Below, one piece after another: positions 33,922 through 40,370 of a DNA stretch of 64,000 bases. The notes beneath the pieces are model-generated. The model saw nothing but the letters and a program-made list of their open reading frames with translations. It was not told the origin of the DNA and did not search any database. Position 1 is the stretch's first letter. Each line of letters starts with the position of its first letter. The position numbers and the translations under genes are program-made. Location of the stretch: positions 1 through 64,000 of the IMG/VR virus record IMGVR_UViG_3300045996_000464; one strand, given 5' to 3'. This DNA is from a virus.

Positions 33922-33995
33922 GCCCCTCTAGCCCAACTGGCAGAGGCAGTCGGCTTAAACCCGACACAGTAACGGTTCGAATCCGTTGAGGGGTA
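33922..33995 (+). tRNA. Class I tRNA with Leu anticodon (TAA)
   Basis: Acceptor GCCCCTC/GAGGGGT, anticodon stem GTCGG/CCGAC with loop CTTAAAC, A73. The variable region is only ACAGT, so it is a class I body, whereas bacterial tRNA-Leu is class II. The charged amino acid is therefore uncertain. Confidence 0.8.
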
Positions 33996-34008
33996 CTAGC
34001 TGTACATT

Positions 34009-34087
34009 GTTGGTTCGAATCCAACTCCCGGCACTCACGCCGGGATAGCGAAGTGGCAGACGCGCCCTGGCTCATAACTGGGGAGAC
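34009..34087 (+). tRNA. Circularly permuted tRNA-Met (CAT)
   Basis: Parts occur in reversed order. First the 3' half: T-arm GTTGG-TTCGAAT-CCAAC, acceptor TCCCGGC, A73 (34033). After a 5-base linker CTCAC comes the 5' half: acceptor GCCGGGA (34039-34045), TA, a short D-arm GCG/CGC, anticodon stem CCTGG/CTGGG with loop CTCATAA, then AGAC. The acceptor is a perfect 7-bp helix. Flanks CTGTAC (34000) and GTGCGG (34088) can pair and close the unit at the variable loop. Could also be a relic of tandem copies. Confidence 0.7.
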
Positions 34088-34174
34088 GTGCGGTGTAGTC
34101 GAAGAGGGAAGGGAACGAATGTCTAAGCCAATCGGGTGGATGCTCGATAGCGACACGAAAACCTCCTGAGACGA

Positions 34175-34258
34175 GCAGGACTGGTGGAATTGGTATACAC
34201 GGCAGTCTCAAAAACTGCTGCCTTCACTGGCTTGCGGGTTCGAGTCCCGCGTCCTGTA
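34175..34258 (+). tRNA. tRNA-Leu (CAA)
   Basis: Class II: acceptor GCAGGAC/GTCCTGT, anticodon stem GCAGT/ACTGC with loop CTCAAAA, extra arm, T-arm GCGGG-TTCGAGT-CCCGC, A73. Confidence 0.93.
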
Positions 34259-34308
34259 CTTAAGCGTAGGTGAAAGCCCTACTGACAGCCTGGAAAGACG
34301 GGCACCAT

Positions 34309-34381
34309 GCCTCCGTAAGCTTAATGGTAGAGCTACGGTCTTTTAAACCGAGGGTTGCGGGTTCGATTCCTGCCGGGGGCA
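34309..34381 (+). tRNA. tRNA-Lys (TTT)
   Basis: Acceptor GCCTCCG/CGGGGGC, anticodon loop CTTTTAA closed by CGGT/ACCG, T-loop TTCGATT, A73. Confidence 0.92.
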
Positions 34382-34533
34382 CTACAGAAGGAAAGAGCAA
34401 ACCGTGACTGAGGAAGCTAACGGACGGATAAACACGAAGGTCGGTCGCGCCGATCAAGCTTCCTGCCCTTAATGAGTGGGTACTCACGTCGCGTAGGCCG
34501 TCCTATATCGCACCTTCTGTTTTAGATTCACAT

Positions 34534-34607
34534 GGCCCATTAGCTCAGAGGAATAGAGTGTCGCGCTTCGAACGCGAAGGTCGCAGGTTCGATCCCTGCA
34601 TGGGTCG
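34534..34607 (+). tRNA. tRNA-Arg (TCG)
   Basis: Acceptor GGCCCAT/ATGGGTC, anticodon stem TCGCG/CGCGA with loop CTTCGAA, T-arm GCAGG-TTCGATC-CCTGC, G73. Confidence 0.93.
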
Positions 34608-34842
34608 CTGGTGCTAGTAACGATGAGCGGAACGTAGCGTTAGGGATGAGGTTGTGGAGTCATGACGAAACAGCCAAGAGACAGCCCGTTGATCGCGTGA
34701 CAGTCGCTCGTAACTAGAGTGTGAGACAGGTATGTCCGCCACGGCCTGAAAAGGAAGGTGCCTCCACCGGACGCACGATTAAGTGCAGGGATCAGGAGGG
34801 TAAATGTAACGGAGCGCTCCGAGCGACGACAGCCCCCGTTTC
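34608..34842. other. Gene-free spacer
   Basis: About 235 bases between tRNA-Arg and a promoter. Contains a GGAGCGCTCC palindrome but no convincing gene or tRNA. Confidence 0.35.
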
Positions 34843-34871
34843 TTGCACGTCACCAACTTTTGTGATAGGAT
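34843..34871 (+). promoter_or_regulatory. Leaderless-type promoter
   Basis: TTGCAC, 17-base spacer, TAGGAT, then 6 bases to ATG at 34878. Confidence 0.65.
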
Positions 34872-34877
34872 GTACCT

Positions 34878-35057
34878 ATGGCACAAAAGAAGAACGTAGC
34901 TCAGACATCTGGCTGGCGCGGCAGGCAAGACAAGACTCGCCAGGACAGGATGCCAGCAGGGCAACGAGCGCGAGCAGTAGCACAGCAGGATCGCGTAAGT
35001 TGGATGAAGGAAACCAAGCCTACGTGCAGCAGGCATTGGACGTATCGCGAACATTGA
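34878..35057 (+). CDS. Small basic protein, leaderless
   Basis: 59-aa basic, Gln/Arg-rich protein (MAQKKNVAQTSGWRG...). ATG lies 6 bases after a -10 box and has no ribosome-binding site, so it is probably translated from a leaderless mRNA. A second overlapping frame is open here, but it has no start near the promoter. Confidence 0.55.
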   Translation: MAQKKNVAQTSGWRGRQDKTRQDRMPAGQRARAVAQQDRVSWMKETKPTCSRHWTYREH

Positions 35058-35071
35058 AAACTTAGAGAAGC

Positions 35072-35146
35072 CAGGATATAGCTCAGCTTGGACAGAGTGC
35101 GCCCCTCGGACGGGTGAGGCCGTAGGTTCGAATCCTACTATCCTGA
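35072..35146 (+). tRNA. tRNA-Pro (CGG)
   Basis: Acceptor CAGGATA/TATCCTG, anticodon stem CGCCC/GGGTG with loop CTCGGAC, A73. Confidence 0.93.
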
Positions 35147-35217
35147 TCAGATGTATGCCTAGAGTTGTCGGCTCTGTAGGCACCGGGTGGCCACCCGATT
35201 AAATTGAACCGTCACCA

Positions 35218-35293
35218 CAGTGTGTAGCTCAGTTTGGTTTAGAGTACTCGCCTTGGACGCGAGAGGCCGTTGGTTCGAATCCAACCACACTGA
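35218..35293 (+). tRNA. tRNA-Pro (TGG)
   Basis: Acceptor CAGTGTG/CACACTG, anticodon stem CTCGC/GCGAG with loop CTTGGAC, A73. Second of three adjacent Pro tRNAs. Confidence 0.94.
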
Positions 35294-35386
35294 TAGCACT
35301 CTCCGAGGGCGCTATATGCGTTAAGAAGCGGAGGTTCTCAAAGTTGGGCGAAAGCTCTGCGGCGAAGAGTAGGAGAGGGCGATTCA

Positions 35387-35461
35387 CAGGATATAGCTCA
35401 GTCTGGTTAGAGTACTTCGTTGGGGACGAAGAAGCCGCAAGTTCGAATCTTGCTATCCTGA
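35387..35461 (+). tRNA. tRNA-Pro (GGG)
   Basis: Acceptor CAGGATA/TATCCTG (same as the CGG gene), anticodon stem CTTCG/CGAAG with loop TTGGGGA, A73. Confidence 0.94.
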
Positions 35462-35490
35462 CTCGATTCTCCGTACACGGAATAGGTGAC

Positions 35491-35730
35491 ATGTGGGCGA
35501 GAATCTTCTACGGGCCGAGCGATTGGTTCATTCATCATACTAACGCACGACAGCGAGCAGCCATTAACTTTTGGTTGCTCTTCATCTGGATCATTCCAGG
35601 CGTCTTCATCTGGTACGTACTGCGAGATGCGCTGTGGTTCGTAGGCTTCATGAGCATTTACGCAATCTGGGTTAGCCACTTCGGTGGATTCAGCGCAGAG
35701 ACGCCCGTAGAAAACGAGAATGGCGACTAG
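35491..35730 (+). CDS. Membrane protein with two helices
   Basis: 79-aa protein. I use ATG at 35491 because the longer frame would run through tRNA-Pro(GGG). Two hydrophobic segments (F-W-L-L-F-I-W-I-I-P-G-V-F-I-W-Y-V and L-W-F-V-G-F-M-S-I-Y-A-I-W-V) and an acidic tail. Function unknown; holin-like or exclusion roles are possible. Confidence 0.65.
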   Translation: MWARIFYGPSDWFIHHTNARQRAAINFWLLFIWIIPGVFIWYVLRDALWFVGFMSIYAIWVSHFGGFSAETPVENENGD

Positions 35731-36005
35731 GCTACCAACCTAGGTCAGTACACAAGCCTCCCACTGAGATGTGGGGCATCGGGACGATACGCCCCTCAAA
35801 AGGCGGAACGTCTTGATGTTTGGTGGACAGGTCACCGGACGGTCTTGCCTTGGCAGGATCGAGCAGCCCGGTAAAGTCGCACTCAATCGACGGTTAGAGT
35901 GTTGACAGAATTATAGGTGCGCGGCCTAACGGAGTCTAGTGGTGAGGGCTTTTCTCCCCGTCTTCACGCAACACTGCCCTGTTCAGAACAGCGGTGTTGC
36001 TCCAT
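35731..36005. other. Gene-free spacer
   Basis: 275 bases, no coding sequence. Contains CTGTTC/GAACAG pairing near 35979 and an ACGCC/GGCG hairpin near 35789 that resembles an anticodon arm but lacks a T-arm. Confidence 0.35.
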
Positions 36006-36076
36006 TCCTGGATCGTCTAACGGTAGGACAGCGGCCTCTGAAGCCGTATATGGTGGTTCGAATCCATCTCCGGGAG
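36006..36076 (+). tRNA. tRNA-Gln (CTG)
   Basis: Acceptor TCCTGGA/TCCGGGA, anticodon stem GCGGC/GCCGT with loop CTCTGAA, T-loop TTCGAAT, G73. Confidence 0.92.
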
Positions 36077-36370
36077 CTAGCCGCAAGGCTGAATTGTTGG
36101 TGCTTCAAGTCAGCGACGAGTCAAGGCCGTGTAGGGCCGCTTAAGCAGAGCCGTCTGAGCGATCACCTATGCGGGTGTTCGCGGTCGGTACAACTCGTAG
36201 ACACAACGAAGCCTAACCTCACAAGAGTAGGTGGTGGAGGGTACCTAACCTGGGTGAAATTAGAAAACATGCATGGGTACGAAGACCATAGCGGCCTGGG
36301 GAAACCACTGAGGGTATGAGGGAAAGTCTGCTCACGGAGTGAGCGGAGCCAGCACCGTGTAAGGTACAAA
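36077..36370. other. Gene-free, probably structured spacer
   Basis: 294 bases without a credible gene. Several short inverted repeats (e.g. GCTCAC/GTGAGC near 36330-36345). Nature unknown. Confidence 0.35.
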
Positions 36371-36448
36371 GCCAGTTCGCCCAAGGTGGGCACGGCGGCT
36401 GTAACCCGCCCGTCTCAGACACGATAGGTTCGATTCCTATAGCTGGCA
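36371..36448 (+). tRNA. tRNA-Tyr (GTA), class II
   Basis: Acceptor GCCAGTT/AGCTGGC, anticodon stem GGCGG/CCGCC with loop CTGTAAC, extra arm CGTCTCAGACACG, A73. Normal bacterial Tyr type. Confidence 0.93.
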
Positions 36449-36618
36449 TAGTTGTGAAAGCCGCACAGAAGGGCAAAGGGTGCTTATGCCCGGACAGGTC
36501 TTGCTAAGGAAAATGACACCCCTCTTTAGCGTCACAACTAACTCGCTAGTATAGTAGTCTGGCTGACTACACCCGGCTGTAACCCTTTGTTTTGGGTTAC
36601 ATCGCGCAGGTAATTGGC

Positions 36619-36957
36619 ATGAGAGACAGAAATGCTTATGCGCGAGACGTTACGTACCGTAAACCGGGACGCAAAGAGTACATAATAGCGTCTAACAAAA
36701 AGCGGCGAGCAGCAACCGTACAAAGGTTGCGCGATTACAAGTTAGAACATGGTTGCGCTGAGTGCGGCTTTAATGACTGCGCTAGTGCCCTAGACTTCCA
36801 TCACCGTAATGGTGACGAGAAGTTGTTTAGCCTCGGTTCAGCAGCAGCCCAGGATTATGGATGGGATAGGCTCGCAGCCGAGATAAAGAAATGCGATATT
36901 CTTTGCGCAAATCATCATCGCATGAAGAATTGCAAATGTCACGCTAGCATGGTGTAA
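36619..36957 (+). CDS. HNH endonuclease
   Basis: 112-aa protein. ATG at 36619 is preferred over a TTG at 36592, which lies within a GTAACCC/GGGTTAC hairpin. HNH features: C-A-E-C-G-F-N-D, L-D-F-H-H-R-N-G and C-D-I-L-C-A-N-H-H-R. This is the compact zinc-HNH form found in free-standing homing endonucleases. It lies between two Tyr tRNAs and its last 15 bases overlap the second. Confidence 0.88.
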   Translation: MRDRNAYARDVTYRKPGRKEYIIASNKKRRAATVQRLRDYKLEHGCAECGFNDCASALDFHHRNGDEKLFSLGSAAAQDYGWDRLAAEIKKCDILCANHHRMKNCKCHASMV

Positions 36958-37013
36958 AGGTTGCACACTGGTCTGTAAAACCACGAGACTAGGTTCGATT
37001 CCTAGTGCTAGCA
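36943..37013 (+). tRNA. Class I tRNA with Tyr anticodon (GTA)
   Basis: Acceptor GCTAGCA/TGCTAGC, anticodon loop CTGTAAA closed by TGGT/ACCA, T-arm CTAGG-TTCGATT-CCTAG, A73. No long extra arm, unlike bacterial Tyr tRNAs. Starts inside the end of the HNH gene. Confidence 0.85.
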
Positions 37014-37080
37014 CTCGATGAGATGATGACAAAGCTATCGGTCGTCACGCCTATGACCTAGGTCGAAGAGGATAGCACGA

Positions 37081-37156
37081 TCCAAGGTTACTCTGTTGGC
37101 ACGGGTGGCGCGGCTTTGAACCGTTGCAATCGTGGGTTCGATTCCTACCCTTGGAA
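37081..37156 (+). tRNA. tRNA-Gln (TTG)
   Basis: Acceptor TCCAAGG/CCTTGGA, anticodon loop CTTTGAA closed by CGG/CCG, T-arm GTGGG-TTCGATT-CCTAC, A73. Confidence 0.88.
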
Positions 37157-37173
37157 CTGAGCAGGAGAACTAC

Positions 37174-37212
37174 ATGGCGATTGAGGGCCACGAACCCAAG
37201 AGCATCGTCTAA
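37174..37212 (+). CDS. Possible 12-aa peptide
   Basis: MAIEGHEPKSIV with AGGAG 8 bases before ATG. The strong ribosome site is the only support. It overlaps a D-arm-like ATCGTCTAACGGATGA, perhaps a tRNA remnant. Confidence 0.3.
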   Translation: MAIEGHEPKSIV

Positions 37213-37319
37213 CGGATGAACCTGCTGCGGGTGTACGGGTCGTGCCGTTACCCTAAGTTGCACGAAGAGGCGTTTGACGGTAGCCACAACTTCGCTAACC
37301 CAGAGGGAAACCGTCGCTT

Positions 37320-37393
37320 GATGCTGTCGTCTAGAGGCTTAAGGCACCGCCCTGTCACGGCGGATATCGCGGGTTCGAATCCCGTCAGCATCG
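37320..37393 (+). tRNA. tRNA-Asp (GTC), copy 1
   Basis: Acceptor GATGCTG/CAGCATC, anticodon stem CCGCC/GGCGG with loop CTGTCAC, T-arm GCGGG-TTCGAAT-CCCGT, G73. Confidence 0.94.
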
Positions 37394-37497
37394 TATGGGT
37401 CACAGTAGGTGATTCAGCCGGAATCGGCAGCTAGTCTTGTACCTCCCGTTGGGGTCGTGCCCAACAATAGGGTGCTGTACATGTGCCCCGGCAGCAA

Positions 37498-37570
37498 CGC
37501 CCCTTAGTTCATTGGTCTAGAACGCCCGCCTGTCCAGCGGAAGAGACGAGTTCGATTCTCGTAGGGGTGG
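37498..37570 (+). tRNA. tRNA-Asp (GTC), copy 2
   Basis: Acceptor CGCCCCT/AGGGGTG, anticodon loop CTGTCCA closed by CCGC/GCGG, T-arm ACGAG-TTCGATT-CTCGT, G73. Loop position 37-38 differs from copy 1. Confidence 0.9.
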
Positions 37571-37783
37571 CTGAATTCACTACTAATGAATCGTGGTCTG
37601 TGCCAACTGTCATAGACGCCGAACATACACAAGAACACCTTGCCATCGCGCGGGGTGATAGGAAGGTAACAAGCCTTGTGAATCCCAATTCCTGGCAAGG
37701 CTGGATTGGGAACCTTCCGAACAAGGGTTACGTCCAGCGCCCCATCCGTAGAGGGTGGTAAGCGGGGGTAGCGTGCCCACCAT

Positions 37784-37857
37784 ATCAGAGTCGTCTAATG
37801 GTCAAGGACACCAGACTTTCAATCTGGGCAATGCGGGTTCGACTCCCGTCTCTGATA
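37784..37857 (+). tRNA. tRNA-Glu (TTC)
   Basis: Acceptor ATCAGAG/CTCTGAT, anticodon stem CCAGA/TCTGG with loop CTTTCAA, T-arm GCGGG-TTCGACT-CCCGT, A73. Intact version of the damaged gene at 30555. Confidence 0.94.
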
Positions 37858-37926
37858 CTAACTCGATGGATATCACATCGGGGGCGCATGGGGTGCAATT
37901 CCCATTAGAAACATGCGCTTGCTTTA

Positions 37927-38000
37927 GCATCAGTAGCTCAGTGGTAGAGCATCCGCGACATGGTAGCGGAAGGTCATGGGTTCGATCCCCATCTGGCGCT
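37927..38000 (+). tRNA. tRNA with 9-nt anticodon loop
   Basis: D-arm GCTC-AGTGGTA-GAGC, variable AGGTC and T-arm ATGGG-TTCGATC-CCCAT are canonical, but the stem TCCGC/GCGGA encloses GACATGGTA, nine bases with no U33. The acceptor GCATCAG/CTGGCGC has one A-C mismatch; T73. The anticodon cannot be assigned; CAT is in the loop. Confidence 0.7.
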
Positions 38001-38118
38001 CTGGTGATACGTAACGGTGGCCTACGCTTCGGCGGACAATAGTGCGCCTAAGTCGTATCACCAACATTCAGGTCGGAGCTTACCCGATACACAGGAAATC
38101 CTATTGTTAGGAGCTACT

Positions 38119-38280
38119 ATGTATCACCGATCTGATGCCAGTCTCCGACGCATCGCAAAGAAGCGCGCGAAGAGACATGGTACTACGGCAAAGGACTTCA
38201 AACGGAAGGGCTTGCGGAGGCGCTGGCTCGTTCATCAGCTAGCCGGACATAACGGCTACAAGAACACCGATTTGCCGTAA
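38119..38280 (+). CDS. Small basic protein, unknown
   Basis: 53-aa Arg/Lys-rich protein (MYHRSDASLRRIAKKRAK...), GGAG upstream of ATG. Ribosomal- or RNA-binding-like composition. Function unknown. Confidence 0.6.
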   Translation: MYHRSDASLRRIAKKRAKRHGTTAKDFKRKGLRRRWLVHQLAGHNGYKNTDLP

Positions 38281-38321
38281 ACGACAAGGTGGACTCCTAA
38301 ACGTGCAGGGGAGTCCGTCAC

Positions 38322-38393
38322 GCCAGCTTAAGCCTAATGGTAGGGCACATCCCTTGTAAGGATGGGGTACGGGTTCGATTCCTGTAGTTGGCT
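38322..38393 (+). tRNA. tRNA-Thr (TGT)
   Basis: Acceptor GCCAGCT/AGTTGGC, anticodon stem CATCC/GGATG with loop CTTGTAA, T73. Only 2 bases separate it from the next tRNA. Confidence 0.93.
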
Positions 38394-38395
38394 CT

Positions 38396-38469
38396 GTGGA
38401 TGAAGCTAAAGTGGCCGAAGCTCTGGGTTGTGATCCCAGCGAAAGCGGGTTCAAGTCCCGTCATCCACC
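38396..38469 (+). tRNA. tRNA-His (GTG), copy 1
   Basis: Acceptor GTGGATG/CATCCAC, anticodon stem CTGGG/CCCAG with loop TTGTGAT, C73 as expected for His. Followed by CCA, perhaps by chance. Confidence 0.92.
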
Positions 38470-38473
38470 CCAC

Positions 38474-38548
38474 GGTGAACGGGTAGCCTTTGGCGGCTAC
38501 GGCGGGTTGTGATCCCGTTGGCAGCGAGTTCGATTCTCGTCGTTTACC
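38474..38548 (+). tRNA. tRNA-His (GTG), copy 2
   Basis: G-1 at 38474 can pair with C73; acceptor GTGAACG/CGTTTAC, D-stem GTAG/CTAC, anticodon stem GCGGG/CCCGT with loop TTGTGAT. Confidence 0.9.
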
Positions 38549-38553
38549 CTTAA

Positions 38554-38664
38554 GCGGACGTAGCTCAGTTGATGAGAGCATCGTGGCGTTAACCCACTCG
38601 CGCTAGAGCGCTCTAGGTGCGGTGGCTGTCACGAAGGTCGGAGGTTTGATTCCTCCCGTTCGCT
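38554..38664 (+). tRNA. tRNA with structured insertion in the anticodon loop
   Basis: Acceptor GCGGACG/CGTTCGC, D-arm AGCTC...GAGC and T-arm GGAGG-TTTGATT-CCTCC are intact and T73 is followed by CCA. The anticodon stem TCGTG/CACGA encloses 44 bases instead of 7. The insert folds into nested helices CCAC(T)CGC/GCGGTGG and CTAGAG/CTCTAG. Amino acid identity cannot be read. Not a group I intron (too short). Confidence 0.65.
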
Positions 38665-38733
38665 CCATGTTCCGGTGTGGTTCCACGGTTCTCACATCGG
38701 CCGCTGACAGACCCGTGGTTCCTGTCAGCATTC

Positions 38734-38806
38734 GCCTGACTGGTGCTAATGGATAGCATACGTCGTTGGTATCGACGGGGACAGAGTTCGATTCTCTGGT
38801 TAGGCT
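38734..38806 (+). tRNA. tRNA-Thr (GGT)
   Basis: Acceptor GCCTGAC/GTTAGGC, anticodon stem CGTCG/CGACG with loop TTGGTAT, T-arm CAGAG-TTCGATT-CTCTG, T73. Confidence 0.93.
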
Positions 38807-38900
38807 TGTGACCCACTACATGGAGGCGCACACATGCGCAACTCACTTGCCCAAACCATGTAGGTAGCAATAGTGCTACCTCATCGTTTGGGAGGTAAAG

Positions 38901-39086
38901 TTGGCCAGAAAGTCTCAGGCCGAAATTGATCTTGGTTCTCTTGGCAAGGGCAAGAAGAAGGACAAGAAGAACAAGAATCGCAAGTACGGGCGTAACCTCA
39001 AGAAGTGCGCCAACTACCGCTTGCGCGTCGGTAAGCCCCTCGGAAGAGGCGTATCCGGCAACAAGCGCGGCAAGAGCCACGTTTAA
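38901..39086 (+). CDS. Small lysine-rich protein
   Basis: 61-aa protein from TTG with GGGAGG upstream: A-R-K-S-Q-A-E-I-D-L-G-S-L-G-K-G-K-K-K then a basic C-terminus. Composition fits nucleic-acid binding. Function unknown. Confidence 0.6.
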   Translation: MARKSQAEIDLGSLGKGKKKDKKNKNRKYGRNLKKCANYRLRVGKPLGRGVSGNKRGKSHV

Positions 39087-39097
39087 ATATGGGAGTA

Positions 39098-39128
39098 GTC
39101 AAGGTTCAAATCCTTGCCCTGGCCCCAC
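39098..39128 (+). tRNA. tRNA 3'-end fragment with CCA
   Basis: T-arm CAAGG-TTCAAAT-CCTTG followed by CCCTGGC, C and CCA. No upstream partner for the acceptor is found. It looks like the 3' end of a cellular-type tRNA, such as an attachment-site core or transfer relic. Confidence 0.4.
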
Positions 39129-39213
39129 AAGGGTCGGGAGGTAGTGTTAGCGGGCGCACGCTCCCCTACATCATCGGGTATGGATTCCGCCCGAGGCCCA
39201 AAAGGGATCACCC

Positions 39214-39286
39214 GCCAATCAAGCTTAAGTGGCTAAGCGCCTGTTTCGTAATCAGGAGGTTCTCGGTTCGAATCCGGGGATTGGCT
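39214..39286 (+). tRNA. tRNA-Thr (CGT)
   Basis: Acceptor GCCAATC/GATTGGC, anticodon loop TTCGTAA closed by CCTG/CAGG, T-loop TTCGAAT, T73. Confidence 0.9.
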
Positions 39287-39327
39287 TACACTCCTAAATC
39301 AAAACCCACCATTGTGTACGGAGACGC

Positions 39328-39579
39328 ATGAAGAAACTACTACTCGTTCCGGTCATGGCCCTCGCGCTGTTCGTTGGCGCAGCGGCAGCACCGGCTAAGA
39401 CCCCGGTGTTCGGCACCGAGGATTCATGTGCGGCAAGCTTCTCAATCGAGAATGCTCAAGCATGTGGCTCTAACCCGACACCCTATATCGTTCACTGTAG
39501 CTATAACTCATCCACTGGCCACTACTTCGTCGGCTGGTCGGACGGACGCTGGTACTACAACCCGAACGGCTGCTGGTAG
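39328..39579 (+). CDS. Small secreted protein
   Basis: 83-aa protein with a signal peptide (K-K-L-L-L-V-P-V-M-A-L-A-L-F-V-G-A-A-A-A), then a ~60-aa mature domain with four cysteines and many Trp/Tyr, ending N-P-N-G-C-W. GGAG upstream. Possibly acts in the host envelope; function unknown. Confidence 0.7.
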   Translation: MKKLLLVPVMALALFVGAAAAPAKTPVFGTEDSCAASFSIENAQACGSNPTPYIVHCSYNSSTGHYFVGWSDGRWYYNPNGCW

Positions 39580-39630
39580 AAACACGGTGGGCCACCAGCC
39601 GTTCAAATGGTGGCTATAAGGTTGGTTTCA

Positions 39631-39759
39631 ATGAAAAAGAACACTGGAATCGCAGCTTACAGGCTGATCCTGCGGAAACGGCCATGGTACCGTAGATGGT
39701 ACGCCCTGACGCTCTATTTTTACTACCGTACTAAGATCAGGCTCACATCTCACCTGTAA
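39631..39759 (+). CDS. Small basic aromatic protein
   Basis: 42-aa protein (MKKNTGIAAYRLILRK...) rich in Arg/Tyr/Trp. AAGG is 11 bases upstream. Start of a run of close-packed small genes. Function unknown. Confidence 0.45.
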   Translation: MKKNTGIAAYRLILRKRPWYRRWYALTLYFYYRTKIRLTSHL

Positions 39760-39765
39760 TGGGTG

Positions 39766-39840
39766 ATGAGTACGATCCTAATCCTAGTAGTTCTGGCCGT
39801 AATCCTGGTATGGGTTCTCTGGCCAGACATTCGGAGGTAA
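39766..39840 (+). CDS. 24-aa membrane peptide
   Basis: MSTILILVVLAVILVWVLWP plus a short charged tail; a single membrane helix. Its end supplies the GGAGG for the next gene. Similar to the 20-aa peptide at 29633. Confidence 0.55.
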   Translation: MSTILILVVLAVILVWVLWPDIRR

Positions 39841-39843
39841 GAA

Positions 39844-39951
39844 ATGTCAAAGGGTGACAAGGTAGAAGTACAGGCAGCGCAGAAGGGTAGCCCCAAGAAG
39901 GGTTCTGGCTGGCGCAACGTAGGCAAGAAGCTACGCCGAAAGAAGAAGTAA
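39844..39951 (+). CDS. 35-aa basic peptide
   Basis: M-S-K-G-D-K-V-E-V-Q-A-A then a Lys/Arg-rich end. GGAGG upstream; stop overlaps the next ATG (TAATG). Function unknown. Confidence 0.55.
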   Translation: MSKGDKVEVQAAQKGSPKKGSGWRNVGKKLRRKKK

Positions 39952-40202
39952 TGAGCGAGCTAGAAGAGACAGCCAAGCGGCTAGCTAAGGCTAGCGAAAC
40001 AATCTATTCCAAGGCGGATGAAATCAAGGCTGTCGCGGATCAGTTGCGTTCGGACGTAGATGTTCTTACGGAACGACTCGACGCGGTTGAAAGTGATGCA
40101 ACTCACGTTGCAGAGAATCTAACCGCAACTAGTGAGAAGGTTGAGGGGCAGCAAGTTAAGCAGGATGATCGTCTAGACACTCTAGAGAACGGCAACACAT
40201 AG
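39951..40202 (+). CDS. Coiled-coil protein
   Basis: 83-aa protein, nearly all heptad-like helix (D-Q-L-R-S-D-V-D-V-L-T-E-R-L-D-A-V-E). Its stop overlaps the first base pair of tRNA-Val. Function unknown. Confidence 0.65.
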   Translation: MSELEETAKRLAKASETIYSKADEIKAVADQLRSDVDVLTERLDAVESDATHVAENLTATSEKVEGQQVKQDDRLDTLENGNT

Positions 40203-40273
40203 GCTATTAACTCAGTTGGGAGAGTACCTCGTTGACATCGAGGAAGTCACTGGTTCAAGTCCAGTATAGCCTA
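40201..40273 (+). tRNA. tRNA-Val (GAC)
   Basis: Acceptor AGGCTAT/ATAGCCT, anticodon stem CCTCG/CGAGG with loop TTGACAT, T-loop TTCAAGT, A73. Confidence 0.94.
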
Positions 40274-40278
40274 CTCAT

Positions 40279-40350
40279 GGGGAATTAGTGCTAACGGGAA
40301 CACATCGGTTTTGCATACCGAAATTAAGGGTTCGACTCCCTTATTCTCCA
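40279..40350 (+). tRNA. tRNA-Ala (TGC), copy 2
   Basis: Acceptor GGGGAAT/ATTCTCC, anticodon stem TCGGT/ACCGA with loop TTTGCAT, A73. Differs from copy 1 in the body. Confidence 0.94.
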
Positions 40351-40370
40351 CTTTGTGCTATACTTAGAGT

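Noticed and set aside
35893-35922. TTGACA at 35892 as a promoter
   Set aside because: No acceptable -10 box at 16-18 bases.
39129-39210. Second possible permuted tRNA downstream of the CCA fragment
   Set aside because: A D-arm-like segment and six acceptor-like pairs can be found, but the region instead forms a CGGGCG/CGCCCG hairpin and no anticodon arm is seen.
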